From: Dugong dugon
Lineage: Eukaryota > Chordata > Mammalia > Sirenia > Dugongidae
Direction: 5' to 3'
Assembly (NCBI GenBank): GCA_030035585.1
Contig: CM057463.1
Coordinates: 133,642,736-133,706,735, forward strand
Length of the DNA stretch: 64,000 nt
A program made the translations under genes and the position numbers. The notes below the pieces were generated by a model. That model was not told the DNA's origin. It searched no databases and saw nothing but the letters and a program-made list of their open reading frames with translations. Positions 45,916 through 56,479 of this stretch are shown in pieces (positions within the stretch are counted from its first letter, which is position 1; every line of letters begins with the position of its first letter).

Positions 45916-47867
45916 ACTGAGAAGTGAGTGATGGTAATATCTACTAATTGTTAATGCTTTCTTTTCTTATCTGTGATTAAAATTCAATATTTTCAAAGAA
46001 TATCTCTGAAAGTTAATTTTACTAGTTAATTTCATATTTAGTTAACAAAGGATACATTTTTAGTCTAATGTATTAAAATTATTTTCGCTGCCAACTAGAA
46101 ATAAGAATACGGTAGTAAAACTACTTCATTCCTCCAAGATTTTCTTTGGAACTAGTAACAATCTAACAGTTTGTTTTTAGATACCTGTACATTTGATTCA
46201 TTTCAAAAGTTTTCTTCATAATTTTCAGGACTTTTGTATGGAAAAAAAATAGTTCTAAAGGATTTCTAGAGTTGATGAGGCAACTTGTAGCCTAAGGCAC
46301 TCATGCAAATTATCTCCTTTGAAAGATACTACGTGAAAGTGTTACTTTACTAACGGAAGTCCTTCGCTTTAGGCCTTGAGTGATAGATTCTGTTGGGAAA
46401 ATGGTGGAAATCAGTAGGAGATGAAAAGTGGTTGCCTGGCTGAATAATGTGTATTGAAAAAGAATGAATAGAAAAAGCAATTTAAAAAACTACACCTCTT
46501 TTGGGAACGTTTGAAAGAAGTACTTGCTGGCTGACCAAAGACAATTAACAATTTATACCATGCAAGTGGAAAGGAATGCTAGTTTTATTCATTTTGCTGC
46601 ATGAGGAAACAAGCTGATGCATGTATGGACTACAAAGTATCTGAATTTATTTATAAAGATTTGTTGTGTTAGCAAAGGAAGGTTGTTTGTGGGATGAATT
46701 GTAGAATACAGAGAATAGAGACAGACATTCCACTAGACTTAGTTCGCTTAGAGCTAGGTGATCAATACCTGAACCAAAATAATGACCATGAAAAGGAACT
46801 GGACTGGGTATACAGGAAAATCTTTAGAACTGATGGTGTGCTAAAAAGTTCTGTAATCTAATTTAACTTACTCTAATGTAATCCAACTGTCCACAATATT
46901 ACAGACAGATGGGAACCCATCGTATACAGAAAATTCTCTCTAGAAAAAAGAAAAGAATGTTCTTTCTTTACCTCATCTGAATCTCAGTCTATTTCTTTTT
47001 GTTTTCTTTTATGTTCTAGGCTAGATAATAGTCTTATTGCTATTTGTTTCTCATGTTCAATTCATTTTGTTTTTTTAGCCTCCCACTTTAATGCAACTTT
47101 TGGCACTTTGTTTACACTCTCCTTCCATATTTTCAAAATGCTTTATGAAGATATAAACTCAGTGAGCACCTCCATGTACAACCATGTTACTATACATAGG
47201 TATATTGCATTAATTGATAATTCAGTTTCTGTTATTGTTTTTTTTCCTTTTAGAACTTATAATAATTTTTTTACAAAGCCTAATTTTATTCAATATTACT
47301 TTGCTTGCCAGTTATGATTAATGAGACAATTTTCTCTACTTTTTTAAATTTACTGAGGGATTAAATTAACTTTAGATCACAGCACTTGATTTTGTCAAGC
47401 TGAGGCTTCTTGCATCAGCACTCAGCAAATATTTGAAGCAGATGTTCTAGAAGTGGGTCACTGTCCAGCCTCACCCAAGCACCTGCACTAAAGTTTTTCT
47501 ATCCATGTTTCTATGGCATCTTTGGAGATCAAGAACTTCAACTCAATAGTCTGGGTGGGAAAGGCTCCTACCTAATCCCTAGTCTTTTAACAAAATAGGT
47601 GACAACAGTTAAAGCTCAGGTAGAGACTCATCAAAGTCTAGTGGCTCAGAGAGTGTCCCTCTGAAGAATGAGCCATAGACAACAGGAAGGCAGCTTTTCA
47701 ACACAGTGAATAAAAGTAGTGGGCAAAATATCCCAGCCTGAGTATCTCTGAACTTTCTGTGTTCTACTTCTCATTCAGCTGACCCCATATAGTATTTATA
47801 GTGTTAGGGGTATACGGGAGGAGCAAGGTATCCTCTTTTTACAGGGTCTTCTCTTTTTATAAGGATC
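45916..47867. other. No gene; unassigned (2 kb)
   Basis: 46300-46560 and 47390-47820 are more balanced in composition than the rest and may contain diverged old repeats, but I cannot name them. No supported coding frame. Confidence 0.45.
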
Positions 47868-48048
47868 TCTAGTTGCACAGTGGTTAAAGCGCTCAGCTGA
47901 GAACCAAAAGGTCTGTTGTTCAAACCCACCAACCTCTCCATGGAAGAAAGATGTGGTAGTCTGCTTCTGTAAAGATTTATAGCCTTGGAAACCCTATAAG
48001 GCAGTTCTACTCTGTCCTATCTACTCGACAGTAGTGGGTTTGGTTTGT
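47868..48048 (+). mobile_element. AfroSINE-type SINE, long form
   Basis: 'aaggatctctagttgcacag' head, 'tggttaaagcgctcagctga', central 'gaagaaagatgtggtagtct' block and tail 'cagtagtgggtttggtttg'. Confidence 0.82.
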
Positions 48049-48480
48049 GGTTCTCTCTTTAGAGAATCTTCTTTTTCACTGCCATTGTCTATTATTCTGT
48101 TTCTACTATAAGCTTGATGATTCTCTTCTCTCAATATTTTCCATTTTGATTTTCAAAAGTCTAATTAGGAAGCAAAACACAAATTCACACACACAAAAAA
48201 AAACAAAAACCCAATCTTGTATTAACTTTTTAAATTATATGTTTCTATATAACAATCTCAGTTTTTCTCAAGGCTCTATAGATGCCTCTAATTGACTAGG
48301 AGAAAGGTATTTATTTTGAATGTTTTACGACAGCAGCTCTAAATCTTGACAATTTTTGACCCCTGCCTCACTATCACTCCCAACAATATTATACTTATTT
48401 TGTGACAATTTCAACAACCATGAAGGTTATTTTCCAACATTATATCTGTTCTACATTGCACATGCAAGTTGACTTAAAGT
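48049..48480. other. No gene or recognised repeat
   Basis: AT-rich with a CA/A-rich patch (48183-48212). Confidence 0.4.
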
Positions 48481-48900
48481 CTTTTGAGACCCCAAGTACC
48501 CACCAGAGTACTGGGATGAGAATTCCACCCAGTGGTACCAACCACTCCATGGGTGTTATGTCCATTTATCCTGATCATGTCGTACACACAAGACGTTGTT
48601 GGCAATAGTGAATGTGTTTTAATTACTCACATACAACAGGAAATGTTTCATCACAAGGAGTCCTCCATGGCTCAAAAGCTGTCCAGGAGGGATGGAAAAC
48701 TTCCACAGATGCCACCTCTCTTTGCACCATGGACAAAGGACCCTGAGGATCTTCCCCTACCCAGTTTTATATTCCAGGTGTTGTATATTTCACTGCACGG
48801 AGCGCAATGCAAGTCCCCGCGCTCTATCACCAGAAGAGGGGGCTAGTCAGACATAGGGGTGCCAGCCCGGAATGTTAGCCCAAAATTTCCTATCTCATTG
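48481..48900 (-). mobile_element. LTR-like repeat, copy A (family not recognised)
   Basis: Homologous to 55285-55690 over about 400 bp, e.g. 'ccactccatgggtg' / 'cccctccatgggtg', 'ttaattactcaca' in both, 'ctttgcaccat' in both, and 'ttttatattccagg' / 'ctttatactccagg'. On the minus strand the last block reads as a TATA-box-like 'tataaa', which with the length suggests an LTR in minus orientation. No TG...CA ends or target duplication were located. Confidence 0.55.
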
Positions 48901-49564
48901 GTTGCTTATTCTTGATTTTTACTGATTTTTTTCTCTTCTGCAAGCTTTTATTGTTGGAGTGACCCAGGGGTCCCTTGTTCTTCCACTTCTAACAACATCC
49001 GGTCCCTTAGTGATCTCATCCAGGCCCGTGATTTCAAACTGCTCCCCGCCGTATCTGAATTGTTCTGAAATGTCTGTCTTTATACGATTTGTATTAAGAT
49101 ACTGATCCACTTTTCCACTTGGGTAGCTAAATGTAGATCTCTTAAATATAACATGTTGACAACTAGATTCCTAATATCCTCCAAAATCTATGCTACCTGT
49201 ACTATTTCCGGTATCAGTTAATGTAAAGTCCATACTTACATTAGATCAGAACAAAAATTTTGGAAACATCCAGAGTAATTCTTGATTCCTCTCTTTTTTC
49301 CCACAGCTTTTATCCAATCTGGCAGTAATTCTTGTTGTTTCTACTTTACCAATATATACAAAATATAAGCACTTCTGATCAATTCCATAGCTATAATACT
49401 GGACCAAGCCACAATCATATCTTATCTAGGCCACCATAATAGTCTCCTTATTGTTTCCTTACTTCTCTACAGTCTATTCTCAAATCAGCAGCCAGGATGT
49501 TCCATTTAAAAATGAAGTTGGATCATATCACTTGCTAACACCTTGACTTTAGAACGTCTGTCCC
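48901..49564. other. No gene or recognised repeat
   Basis: Unassigned. The short minus-strand frame at 48919-49110 has no recognisable motif. Confidence 0.4.
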
Positions 49565-49645
49565 CAGAACTGTAAATAATAAGTTTGTGTTGTTTTAAAC
49601 TGTTAAGTGGTAACTTGTTACAGCAGCAATAGGAGACTAACACAG
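49565..49645 (+). mobile_element. MaLR LTR 3'-end remnant
   Basis: 'ccccagaactgtaaataata', 'ttttaaactgttaagtggta' and 'gcagcaataggagactaaca' match the end of MaLR-type LTRs; the rest of the LTR is missing. Confidence 0.55.
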
Positions 49646-49874
49646 TGATATTCACAAGACAAATGATACTGCCCACTACATTATTCAGAAACTCCTCTGT
49701 GTATAATTCCTTGTGTATTGTAATACCTAACTAAGCACAAGCATACCTAGGAGATATTGTGGGTTTGGTTCCAGACCACCACGATAAAGTGAATATCGCA
49801 ATAAAGCGAGTCATCAAATTTTTTGATTTCCCAGTGCGTACAAAAGTTATGTGTACACTATACTGTAGTCTATT

Positions 49875-50042
49875 CCTGGAGCCCTGGTGGCATAGTGGTT
49901 AAGAGCTTGGCTGCTTACCAAACACTGGCAGTTTGAATCCACCAGACCCTCCTTGGAAACTCTGTGAGGAAGTTCTACTCTGTCCTATAAGGTCTCTATG
50001 AGTCTGAATCGACTGGACTCCAATGGGTTTGTTTGTCTTCTG
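49875..50042 (+). mobile_element. AfroSINE-type SINE, short form, inserted in Tigger1
   Basis: 'gagccctggtggcatagtgg' head to 'atcgactggactccaatggg' tail. It is bounded by a 10-bp direct repeat, 'gtagtctatt' (49865-49874) and 'gtagtctctt' (50043-50052), one mismatch. The Tigger1 consensus continues uninterrupted if the SINE and one repeat are removed, so the SINE is younger. Confidence 0.93.
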
Positions 50043-50135
50043 GTAGTCTCTTAAGTTTGCAATAGCATTATATCCAAAAATAAAACCAATGTACATACCT
50101 TACTTAAAAAATACTTTATTGCTAAAAAACGCTAA

Positions 50136-51874
50136 CCATCCTCTTACCCTTTAGTGAGTCATAAACTTTTTGCTGGTGGAGCGTCTTGCCTCGAAGTTAA
50201 TGGCTACTGACTGATTAGGGAGGTGGTTGCTGAAGGCTGAGGTGGCTGTGGCAATTTCTTAAAATAAGACAACAATGAAATCTGTTTTATCTATTGACTC
50301 TTCCTTTCACGAAAGATTTCTCTGTAGCATGCGATACTGTTTGATAGCATTTTACCCACTGTAGAACTTCTTTCAAAATTGGAGTCAGTCCTCTCAAACC
50401 CTGCTGCTGCTTTATCAACTAAATTTATGTAATATTCTAAATACTTTATTGTCATTTCAACAATGTTCACAGCATCTTCACCAGGAGTAGTTTCCATCTT
50501 AACCACTTTCTTTGCTCATCCGTAAGAAGCAACTTCTCATCCATTAAAGTTTCATCAAGAGATTTCAAGATTCAGTCACATCTTCAGGCTCCACTTCTAA
50601 TTCTGGTTCTCTTGCTGTTTCTACCACATCTGCAGTTACTTCCTTCACTGAAGTCTTGAACCCCTCAAAGTCATCCATGAGAGTTGGAATCAACTTCTTC
50701 CAAACTCTTGTTAATGTTGACATATTGACCTTATCCCGAGAATCAATAATGTTCTTAATGGCATCTAGAATGGTGAATCCTTTCCAAAGCTTTTCAATTT
50801 AATTTGCCCAAATCCATCAGAGGAATCACAATCTATGGCAGCTATAGCCTTATGAAATATAAGACTTGAAAGTCAAAATTACTCCTTGATCCATGGGCTA
50901 CAGAAAAGATGTTGTGTTAGCAAGCATGAAAACAACATTAATCTCCTCGTACATCTCGATCTGAGCTCTTGGCTGACCAGGTGCATTGTCAAATGAGCAG
51001 TAATATTTTGAAAGGAATGTTTTGTCTCTAAGCAGCAGGTATCAAAATTAGGCTTTAAGTATTCAGCAAACCATATTGCAAACAGATGTGCTGTCATCCA
51101 GGCTTTGTTGTTCCATTTATAAAGCATAGGCAGACTAGATTTAGCATAATTCTTAAGGGCCCTGGGATTTTCAGAATGGTAAATGTGCATTGGGTTCAAC
51201 TTAAAGTCCCCAGGTACATTAGCCTGTAACAAGAGAGTCAGCCTGTCCTTTCAAGCTTTGAAGTCAAGCTTTAACTTCTCCTCTCTAGCTATGAAAGTCC
51301 TAGATGGCATCTTCTTCCAATATAAAGCTGTTTCATCTACATTGAAAATCTATTGTGTAATGTAGCCAACTTTATCAATTATCTTAGCCAGATCTTCTGA
51401 ATAACTTGCTGCAGCTTTTACATCAGTACTTGCTGCTTCACATTGCACTTTTATGTTATAGAGATGGCTTCTTTCCCTAAACCTCATGAACCAATCTCTG
51501 CTAGCTTCAAACTTTTCTTCTGCAGCTTCCTCACCTCTCTCAGCCTTCAGAGAATTTCAGAGAGTTACAGCCTTGCTCTGGGTTAGGCTTTGGCTTAAGG
51601 GAATTTTGTGGCTAGTTTGATATTCTATCCAGACCACTAAAACGTTCTCCATATCAGCAATAAGGCTGTCTCACTTTGTTATCATTTGTGTGCTCACTGG
51701 AGTAGCATTTTTAATTTCCTTCAGGAACTTGGCTAACTGTTTGGTGCAAGAGGCCTAGCTTTTGGCTTATCTCGACTTTGGACATGCCTCCCTACTAAGC
51801 TTAATCATTTCTGGCTTTTGATTTAAAATGAGAGAAGTGCCACTCTTCCTTTCACTTGAACACTTAGAAGCCTT
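50136..51874 (-). pseudogene. Tigger1 transposase, degenerate
   Basis: Relic of a pogo-type DDE transposase that cut and pasted Tigger1 at TA sites. The start codon position (51872-51874) is mutated. Readable parts are 50879-51232 ('[20 protein letters not shown]', '[20 protein letters not shown]'), which frameshifts just before the usual catalytic Asp segment, and the C-terminal part at 50291-50506 ('[14 protein letters not shown]', '[17 protein letters not shown]', 'ERKSQ'). The span is about 580 codons, in line with the recalled Tigger1 transposase. Many stops and frameshifts make it non-functional. Confidence 0.88.
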
Positions 51875-52240
51875 TGTAGGGTTATTAATTGGCCTAATTT
51901 TAATATTTCCTGTCTCAAGGAATAGGGAAGGCCCAGGAGAGGGAAAGAGATGAGGGAATGACAGGTCAGTGGATTAGTCAGAACATACACAACATTTATT
52001 GATTAAGTTCATAGTCTTATATGGGTGTGGTTTGTGGCACTCCAAAACAATTACTATAGTAACATCAAAGATAACTGATCACAGATCACCATAACAGATG
52101 TAATTATAATGAAAATTTTGAAATATTAGGAGAATTACCAAAATAACTCCAATAGACTTGCTCAATGCAAGGTTACCACAAACATTCAGTTTGTAAAAAA
52201 ACAATGTCTGCAAAGCTCAATAAATCAAGATATGTCTGTA

Positions 52241-52714
52241 TGGCCAATAACAATAAACACACACTACTATTATTGTATTTTCCAGTTTAACCACACCTAT
52301 AGCAAGTTCAGCAGATACGTATTTATTTTATCCCATGCCACAGCCTAATGTGAGTTGGGGACTGATGTCTCTGCTCCAAGCACTCATTCAGAGATACAGG
52401 TTTCTTTTATCTAGTGACATATGCCATTTTTATACGAAGCCTGTACCATAAAGGGAAAGAGAGTCGAAGGTTGTGTATGGTATTATTTAATACAAGACCT
52501 ATAAGTGGTATACATAATTACTACCCACAATGCCTTACCCAATGTCTGATCGCATGCCCCGACATATCTGCCAGGTAGTTGATAAATGTAGTTTAGCATT
52601 GTTTCTAGAGAAAAGAGGAAGAACATGGATGTTGGTGAGTATTAGCATTCTTTGCCAGAAGACAAGCACTTAAAGTAATTCATATATATTATATTCTTTA
52701 AATCACTACCAATA
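52241..52714. other. No gene or recognised repeat
   Basis: Unassigned, AT-rich. Confidence 0.4.
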
Positions 52715-53030
52715 TTTGAAGTAGGTTATTAGCTGTATTTCTATTTTTCAGAAGAGTACACTTGGAGAGATATAATATTCTTATACAAATAACTAAATTT
52801 CCCAAAAGTCTATAGTCTATAAGTGATGAAAACCCATTGCCATCAAGTTGATTCCGACACATTGCAACCCTATACAGCAGAGTAGAACTGCCCCAGATGG
52901 TTTCCAAGGACTGCCTGGTGAATTCAAACTGCCAACTTTTGGTTAGCAGTCGTAGCTCTTAACCACTATGCAACCAGGGTTTCCATAAGTGATTAAGGGA
53001 TAGTGTAAGGCTTCAATCCAGCTAGAATAG
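52715..53030 (-). mobile_element. MIR element split by a SINE
   Basis: 'gtaggttattagctgtattt', 'tatttttcagaagagtacac' and 'aagtctatagtctataagtg' lead up to the SINE (52828-52984); after it 'aagggatagtgtaaggcttc' and 'aatccagc' continue the MIR order. Diverged but collinear. Confidence 0.6.
52828..52984 (-). mobile_element. AfroSINE-type SINE, short form, inserted in MIR
   Basis: Antisense 'ccatcaagttgattccgaca' to 'cactatgcaaccagggtttc'. It is flanked by a perfect 9-bp duplication 'ataagtgat' (52819-52827 and 52985-52993). Confidence 0.92.
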
Positions 53031-53653
53031 GATCATGGTTGCAACAGCCTAGTTTAGAAAGGGCATTTTGTGTTTTATATGATGATGGCAATTGTAAATA
53101 TAGTTTCCACATTGTACTATCACTTTAAATTTTACTGAAACCTTTAATAATCTTATACACCTACTTTATCATTCCATGTATTGGGTCTGTTGGAGGTTAA
53201 TAATTCTGCATGGCCCACCGAAAACAGGCCTTTTTAGCTTCAATCTCTTTTGGGCTCATAAGCCATAGATGTTGACAATTATAACCTACTTTCCTTTACC
53301 AGCCTTCATGGGTTACACTACTGACTCCAGTAACTGGTTACTTTTAGTGACAGAGAATTTTCCAAGGCCCAATTGAAGATTATGGGCCACATTTACTCAT
53401 TTGTCTTCTATGTTAGTGACTTAAAGGAGAGCCCTATCTTTCGTTAAATATGTACAAATGTATGCTTTTTTCCAAGAGAAAATCAACCAACTAAAAACAA
53501 AACAAACAAGCTAAAAATGAATAAATAACCCCCAAATTAAACTTTCTTATACACACATTAAACTCATCAAACCAGAATGAAGGATATCTAAATTATGCAG
53601 AGATAATTTTTAATTGATGTGTAAATTATAAATGTTGACCAGCTTAAAAAAAA
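53031..53653. other. No gene or recognised repeat
   Basis: Unassigned. An A run at 53646-53659 is the antisense-side flank of the next SINE. Confidence 0.4.
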
Positions 53654-53808
53654 AAAAAATTGCTGTCGAGTTGATTCCAACTCAGAGTGAACCTACAGGA
53701 CAGAGTAGAACTGCCCCATAAAGTTTCTAAGGAGCAGTTGGTGGATTTGAACTGCTGACCTTTTGGTTAGAAGCTGAATTCTTAACCACTAAGCCACCAA
53801 GGCTCTAA
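53654..53808 (-). mobile_element. AfroSINE-type SINE, short form
   Basis: 'gctgtcgagttgattccaac', 'ggacagagtagaactgcccc', 'gttggtggatttgaactgct', 'taaccactaagccaccaagg' in antisense order. Confidence 0.9.
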
Positions 53809-53947
53809 CATAAATGTTGAGGGTTTAAAATTCCACAAACTCCATAATCACACTTTTTTAGAATTTTCTGCCCTAATGCCCAAGGTTAGATATCCTTCCT
53901 ATGTGATCACACGGCAGCAACTAATTCCCCTATTTAGCACTTAGCAC

Positions 53948-54171
53948 CAAACCAAAACCAAAACCCAACCTGTTCCCATCCAGTCAATTCTGACTCATGG
54001 CGATCCCATGTGTTGCAGAGTAGAACTGCTGCATAATGTTTTCAAGGTAGTGATCTTTTGGAAGCAGATTGCCAAGCTTTTCTTCTGAGGCATCTCTGGG
54101 TGGGTTCGAACCACCAATCTTTCAATTAGTAGTTGAGTATTTAACCATTTGCACCACCCAGGGACTCCTAG
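53948..54171 (-). mobile_element. AfroSINE-type SINE, variant with extended body
   Basis: 'catccagtcaattctgactc', 'gtagaactgctgcataatgt', 'cttctgaggcatctctgggt', 'gggttcgaaccaccaatctt', ending in 'gcaccacccagggactcc'. Same subtype as 24953-25131. Confidence 0.85.
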
Positions 54172-54477
54172 CACAAAGCACTCTGAATTACAATTTTCTG
54201 TTTACTTCTCGGTATCTTCCAGCAATCTGGTAAGTTTCAGTAGGAAAGTGACCATGGCCTTCTCCTCTTGTTCATTTCAGTATGCCCAGTGTATTCATAA
54301 CTGACCTATTAATTGTATGTGTTAAAAAATTATTTCTTATATAAGTGAAAAAATTAATACATGAAAGAAAGCTTTCCCTAAATATCCCTGGTTTTCAACT
54401 AAAAAATTTACCTGGAACTTAAAGAAGGAAAAAAAAATTTGGAGAATATCTTTCTTTTTTTCACATGTAGTGCAGAC
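54172..54477. other. No gene or recognised repeat
   Basis: Short unassigned AT-rich interval between two SINEs. Confidence 0.4.
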
Positions 54478-54640
54478 CAAAAACCAGACCCATTGCGGTC
54501 AAGTTGATTCCTTCTCATAGCAACCCTATAGGACAGAATAGAACCGTCTCATAGGGTTTCCAAGGAATGGCTGTTGGATTCGAATTACTGGCCTTTTGGT
54601 TAGCAGCTGTAGCTCTTAACCACTGCGCCACCAAGCCAAC
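54478..54640 (-). mobile_element. AfroSINE-type SINE, short form
   Basis: 'cccattgcggtcaagttgat', 'ccctataggacagaatagaa', 'tgttggattcgaattactgg', 'taaccactgcgccaccaagc'. Well preserved. Confidence 0.9.
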
Positions 54641-55284
54641 AGATAATCACGTTTATTCAGCATGTAATATTTGCAAGGTGTTCTGCTAGGAGGCTATGGT
54701 CAATGAAAAGCATATAACTTAATGGAGAAAAATAGTTCTATTAGAAAGCAAGGAAAGCATCTGGAATAGGTCATATCAAGTGTTATAATACATCTTTTGA
54801 CGATCTGTAAACCGTCCTAGCTCTTTGTGAGTTTAAATCTCTCCAGACCATAAGTTGTAGAATGTGTTCTAGGTTTATCCTTCATTCTGCAATGTCAGCT
54901 GTGTTTACCTAGTTTATTGGATTGCACTTAACTGACTATTTTCTCCATTGAAATTAGCATCCTTCTCATTCACTTTTTTCCTGGGGAAATGGCCCTAATC
55001 TACTGGCACACCCCATATCTTGTCCAGATTTCAGCTATGACCTGTCATAACCTCCCGTCCATTTAATTGTTTGCACATGAGTAGATCACTGAGTAAATTA
55101 GGTACAATGGAGTCCCTGTTCACTGCAGATCTTTCTCCTTACCGCTCAAATGATCTTCATGCTCCCATTAAAAACAAATAATAAAAGTTTAAGGTCCTTG
55201 TAGAAAGATTTAAAAAAGAAAGAAAAAGTTGTAGTATCTGCTTCAAAGGATTTATAATCTAATGTGCAACATATACAGGTTGTC
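54641..55284. other. No gene or recognised repeat
   Basis: Unassigned. Confidence 0.4.
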
Positions 55285-55690
55285 TCAGAGGTGATCCTAA
55301 CATTCCAGGCAGTGACAAGACTACTAGGATGAGGATCTCAACCAGTAGCATCAACCCCTCCATGGGTGCTCATCCATGTAGTCTGATTGGACCAAATCAC
55401 AAAGTGTTGGCATATGAGAGTTGCTTAATTACTCACAGAAAACAGACAGCAAAAAGAAACAGTTCCATGGTGAGTGGTCCCCACTGGTTCCAAAAGATGT
55501 CCAGCAGAAATGGAAAATCTACATGTGTCCTCACTTTGCACCATTGATGAGAGACCGGGAAAACCCTCCTTCCAGCCACTTTATACTCCAGGGACTTCAT
55601 GACTCACTGCCTGATTTTCCAGCCTGACCACACCAAGGAGAGGGTGGTTAGGTATATGGGTGCTGGCCCAGAATTTGATCTCTTCAGCCC
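55285..55690 (-). mobile_element. LTR-like repeat, copy B (family not recognised)
   Basis: Partner of 48481-48900. Shared order of blocks: 'ctaggatgaggatct', 'ccctccatgggtgctc', 'ttaattactcacag', 'gatgtccagcagaaatgg', 'tcactttgcaccattgatg', 'cactttatactccaggg', 'ggtatatgggtgctggccca'. Open frames inside it (55329-55805) are fortuitous. No terminal dinucleotides or target duplication established. Confidence 0.55.
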
Positions 55691-55856
55691 TGCTAGTTAT
55701 CTGGAAAGCACATCAGGCTTCAGGGTGGGCTGTTGTTTGTTCCAAAGCCTAAAAATTCCAGCAGGGGGAGGAATGGGGAGTAACTATAACCTGTGGACTG
55801 TCTGAAAGATTGCCTCTTCCCATCTCTTTGAAGATGGGAAAAATACTATGAAAGTA

Positions 55857-56044
55857 CAGTGAAACCTGTGAGAGCCAGATCTCCATGGAATTGTCTTGTT
55901 TTTTCCAGTCTTACTAGTTTTCCGCCTTTGACAGAGTGCAGTCTTACCACTTTTCTATTACTCTCTGTTAGTGGAAATATTCCAGTTTTCCTTCTCTGAC
56001 AGGTTTCTGCCTTACATACGTTCTGGCTTTAACAGGTTTTACTG
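55857..56044. mobile_element. 188-bp MITE with ~26-bp inverted ends and TA target
   Basis: The left end 'cagtgaaacctgtgagagcc' pairs with the reverse complement of the right end 'ggctttaacaggttttactg', four mismatches over the first 20 positions. TA flanks both sides (55855-55856 and 56045-56046). No coding capacity. Probably a Tigger- or mariner-related non-autonomous element. Confidence 0.8.
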
Positions 56045-56286
56045 TATATAGAAATACTCATAATTTTTCATACATAAGATTTGTTGCATTAATGGATCAG
56101 AGTGATCAGAAGCATGTAATTAAAGAAGGAAACTTTGAGTGAGTTGGATCATGAAAAAAAGAAGGAATGATTCCAAGTGTGGGGTAGGAGTAGCAGTTCA
56201 AAGAAAACAATAAAAATATTAAATCTATTCAGATAACTTTGTTTTCCAAAATGTATAACTAATAAGTAATCACTATATATAAGCAA

Positions 56287-56466
56287 CAGTGGAGCCCTGG
56301 TGGCACAGTGGTTAAGCATTCTGCTACTAACCAAAAGGCCAGCAGTTTGAATCCACCAGCAACTCCTTTGAAACTCTAAGGGGCAGTTGTACTCTGTCCA
56401 ATATGGTTGCTATGAATCTGAATCAACTCAGTGGCAATGGGTTTGAGGTTTTTGGTTTTTTTTTTG
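56287..56466 (+). mobile_element. AfroSINE-type SINE, short form, with target-site duplication
   Basis: 'gagccctggtggcacagtgg' head, 'ccagcagtttgaatccacca' B-box region, tail 'ctcagtggcaatgggtttga' and T-rich end. It is flanked by 'tatatataagcaa' (56274-56286) and 'tatatataaacaa' (56467-56479), one mismatch. Confidence 0.92.
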
Positions 56467-56479
56467 TATATATAAACAA

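Larger units (their letters stand above)
49738..52238 (-). mobile_element. Tigger1: Near full-length Tigger1 DNA transposon
   Basis: Terminal sequences 'caagcatacctaggagatat' (left) and 'aaatcaagatatgtctg' (right) correspond to the Tigger1 inverted ends, and TA follows the right end (52239-52240). Internal sequence is collinear with the recalled Tigger1 consensus, including a broken transposase on the minus strand. Total 2.5 kb, of which about 170 bp is a later SINE insertion. Tigger elements belong to the pogo branch of Tc1/mariner and are fossils in mammals. Confidence 0.93.

Noticed and set aside
48481-55690. Reading the two LTR-like blocks as the 5' and 3' LTRs of one provirus.
   Set aside because: The blocks are too diverged from each other and the interval holds an older Tigger1, an LTR remnant, MIR and SINEs but no retroviral coding sequence.
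55329-55805. Three overlapping short plus-strand frames.
   Set aside because: They fall in the LTR-like repeat and are not conserved in its partner at 48481-48900 apart from DNA-level similarity.
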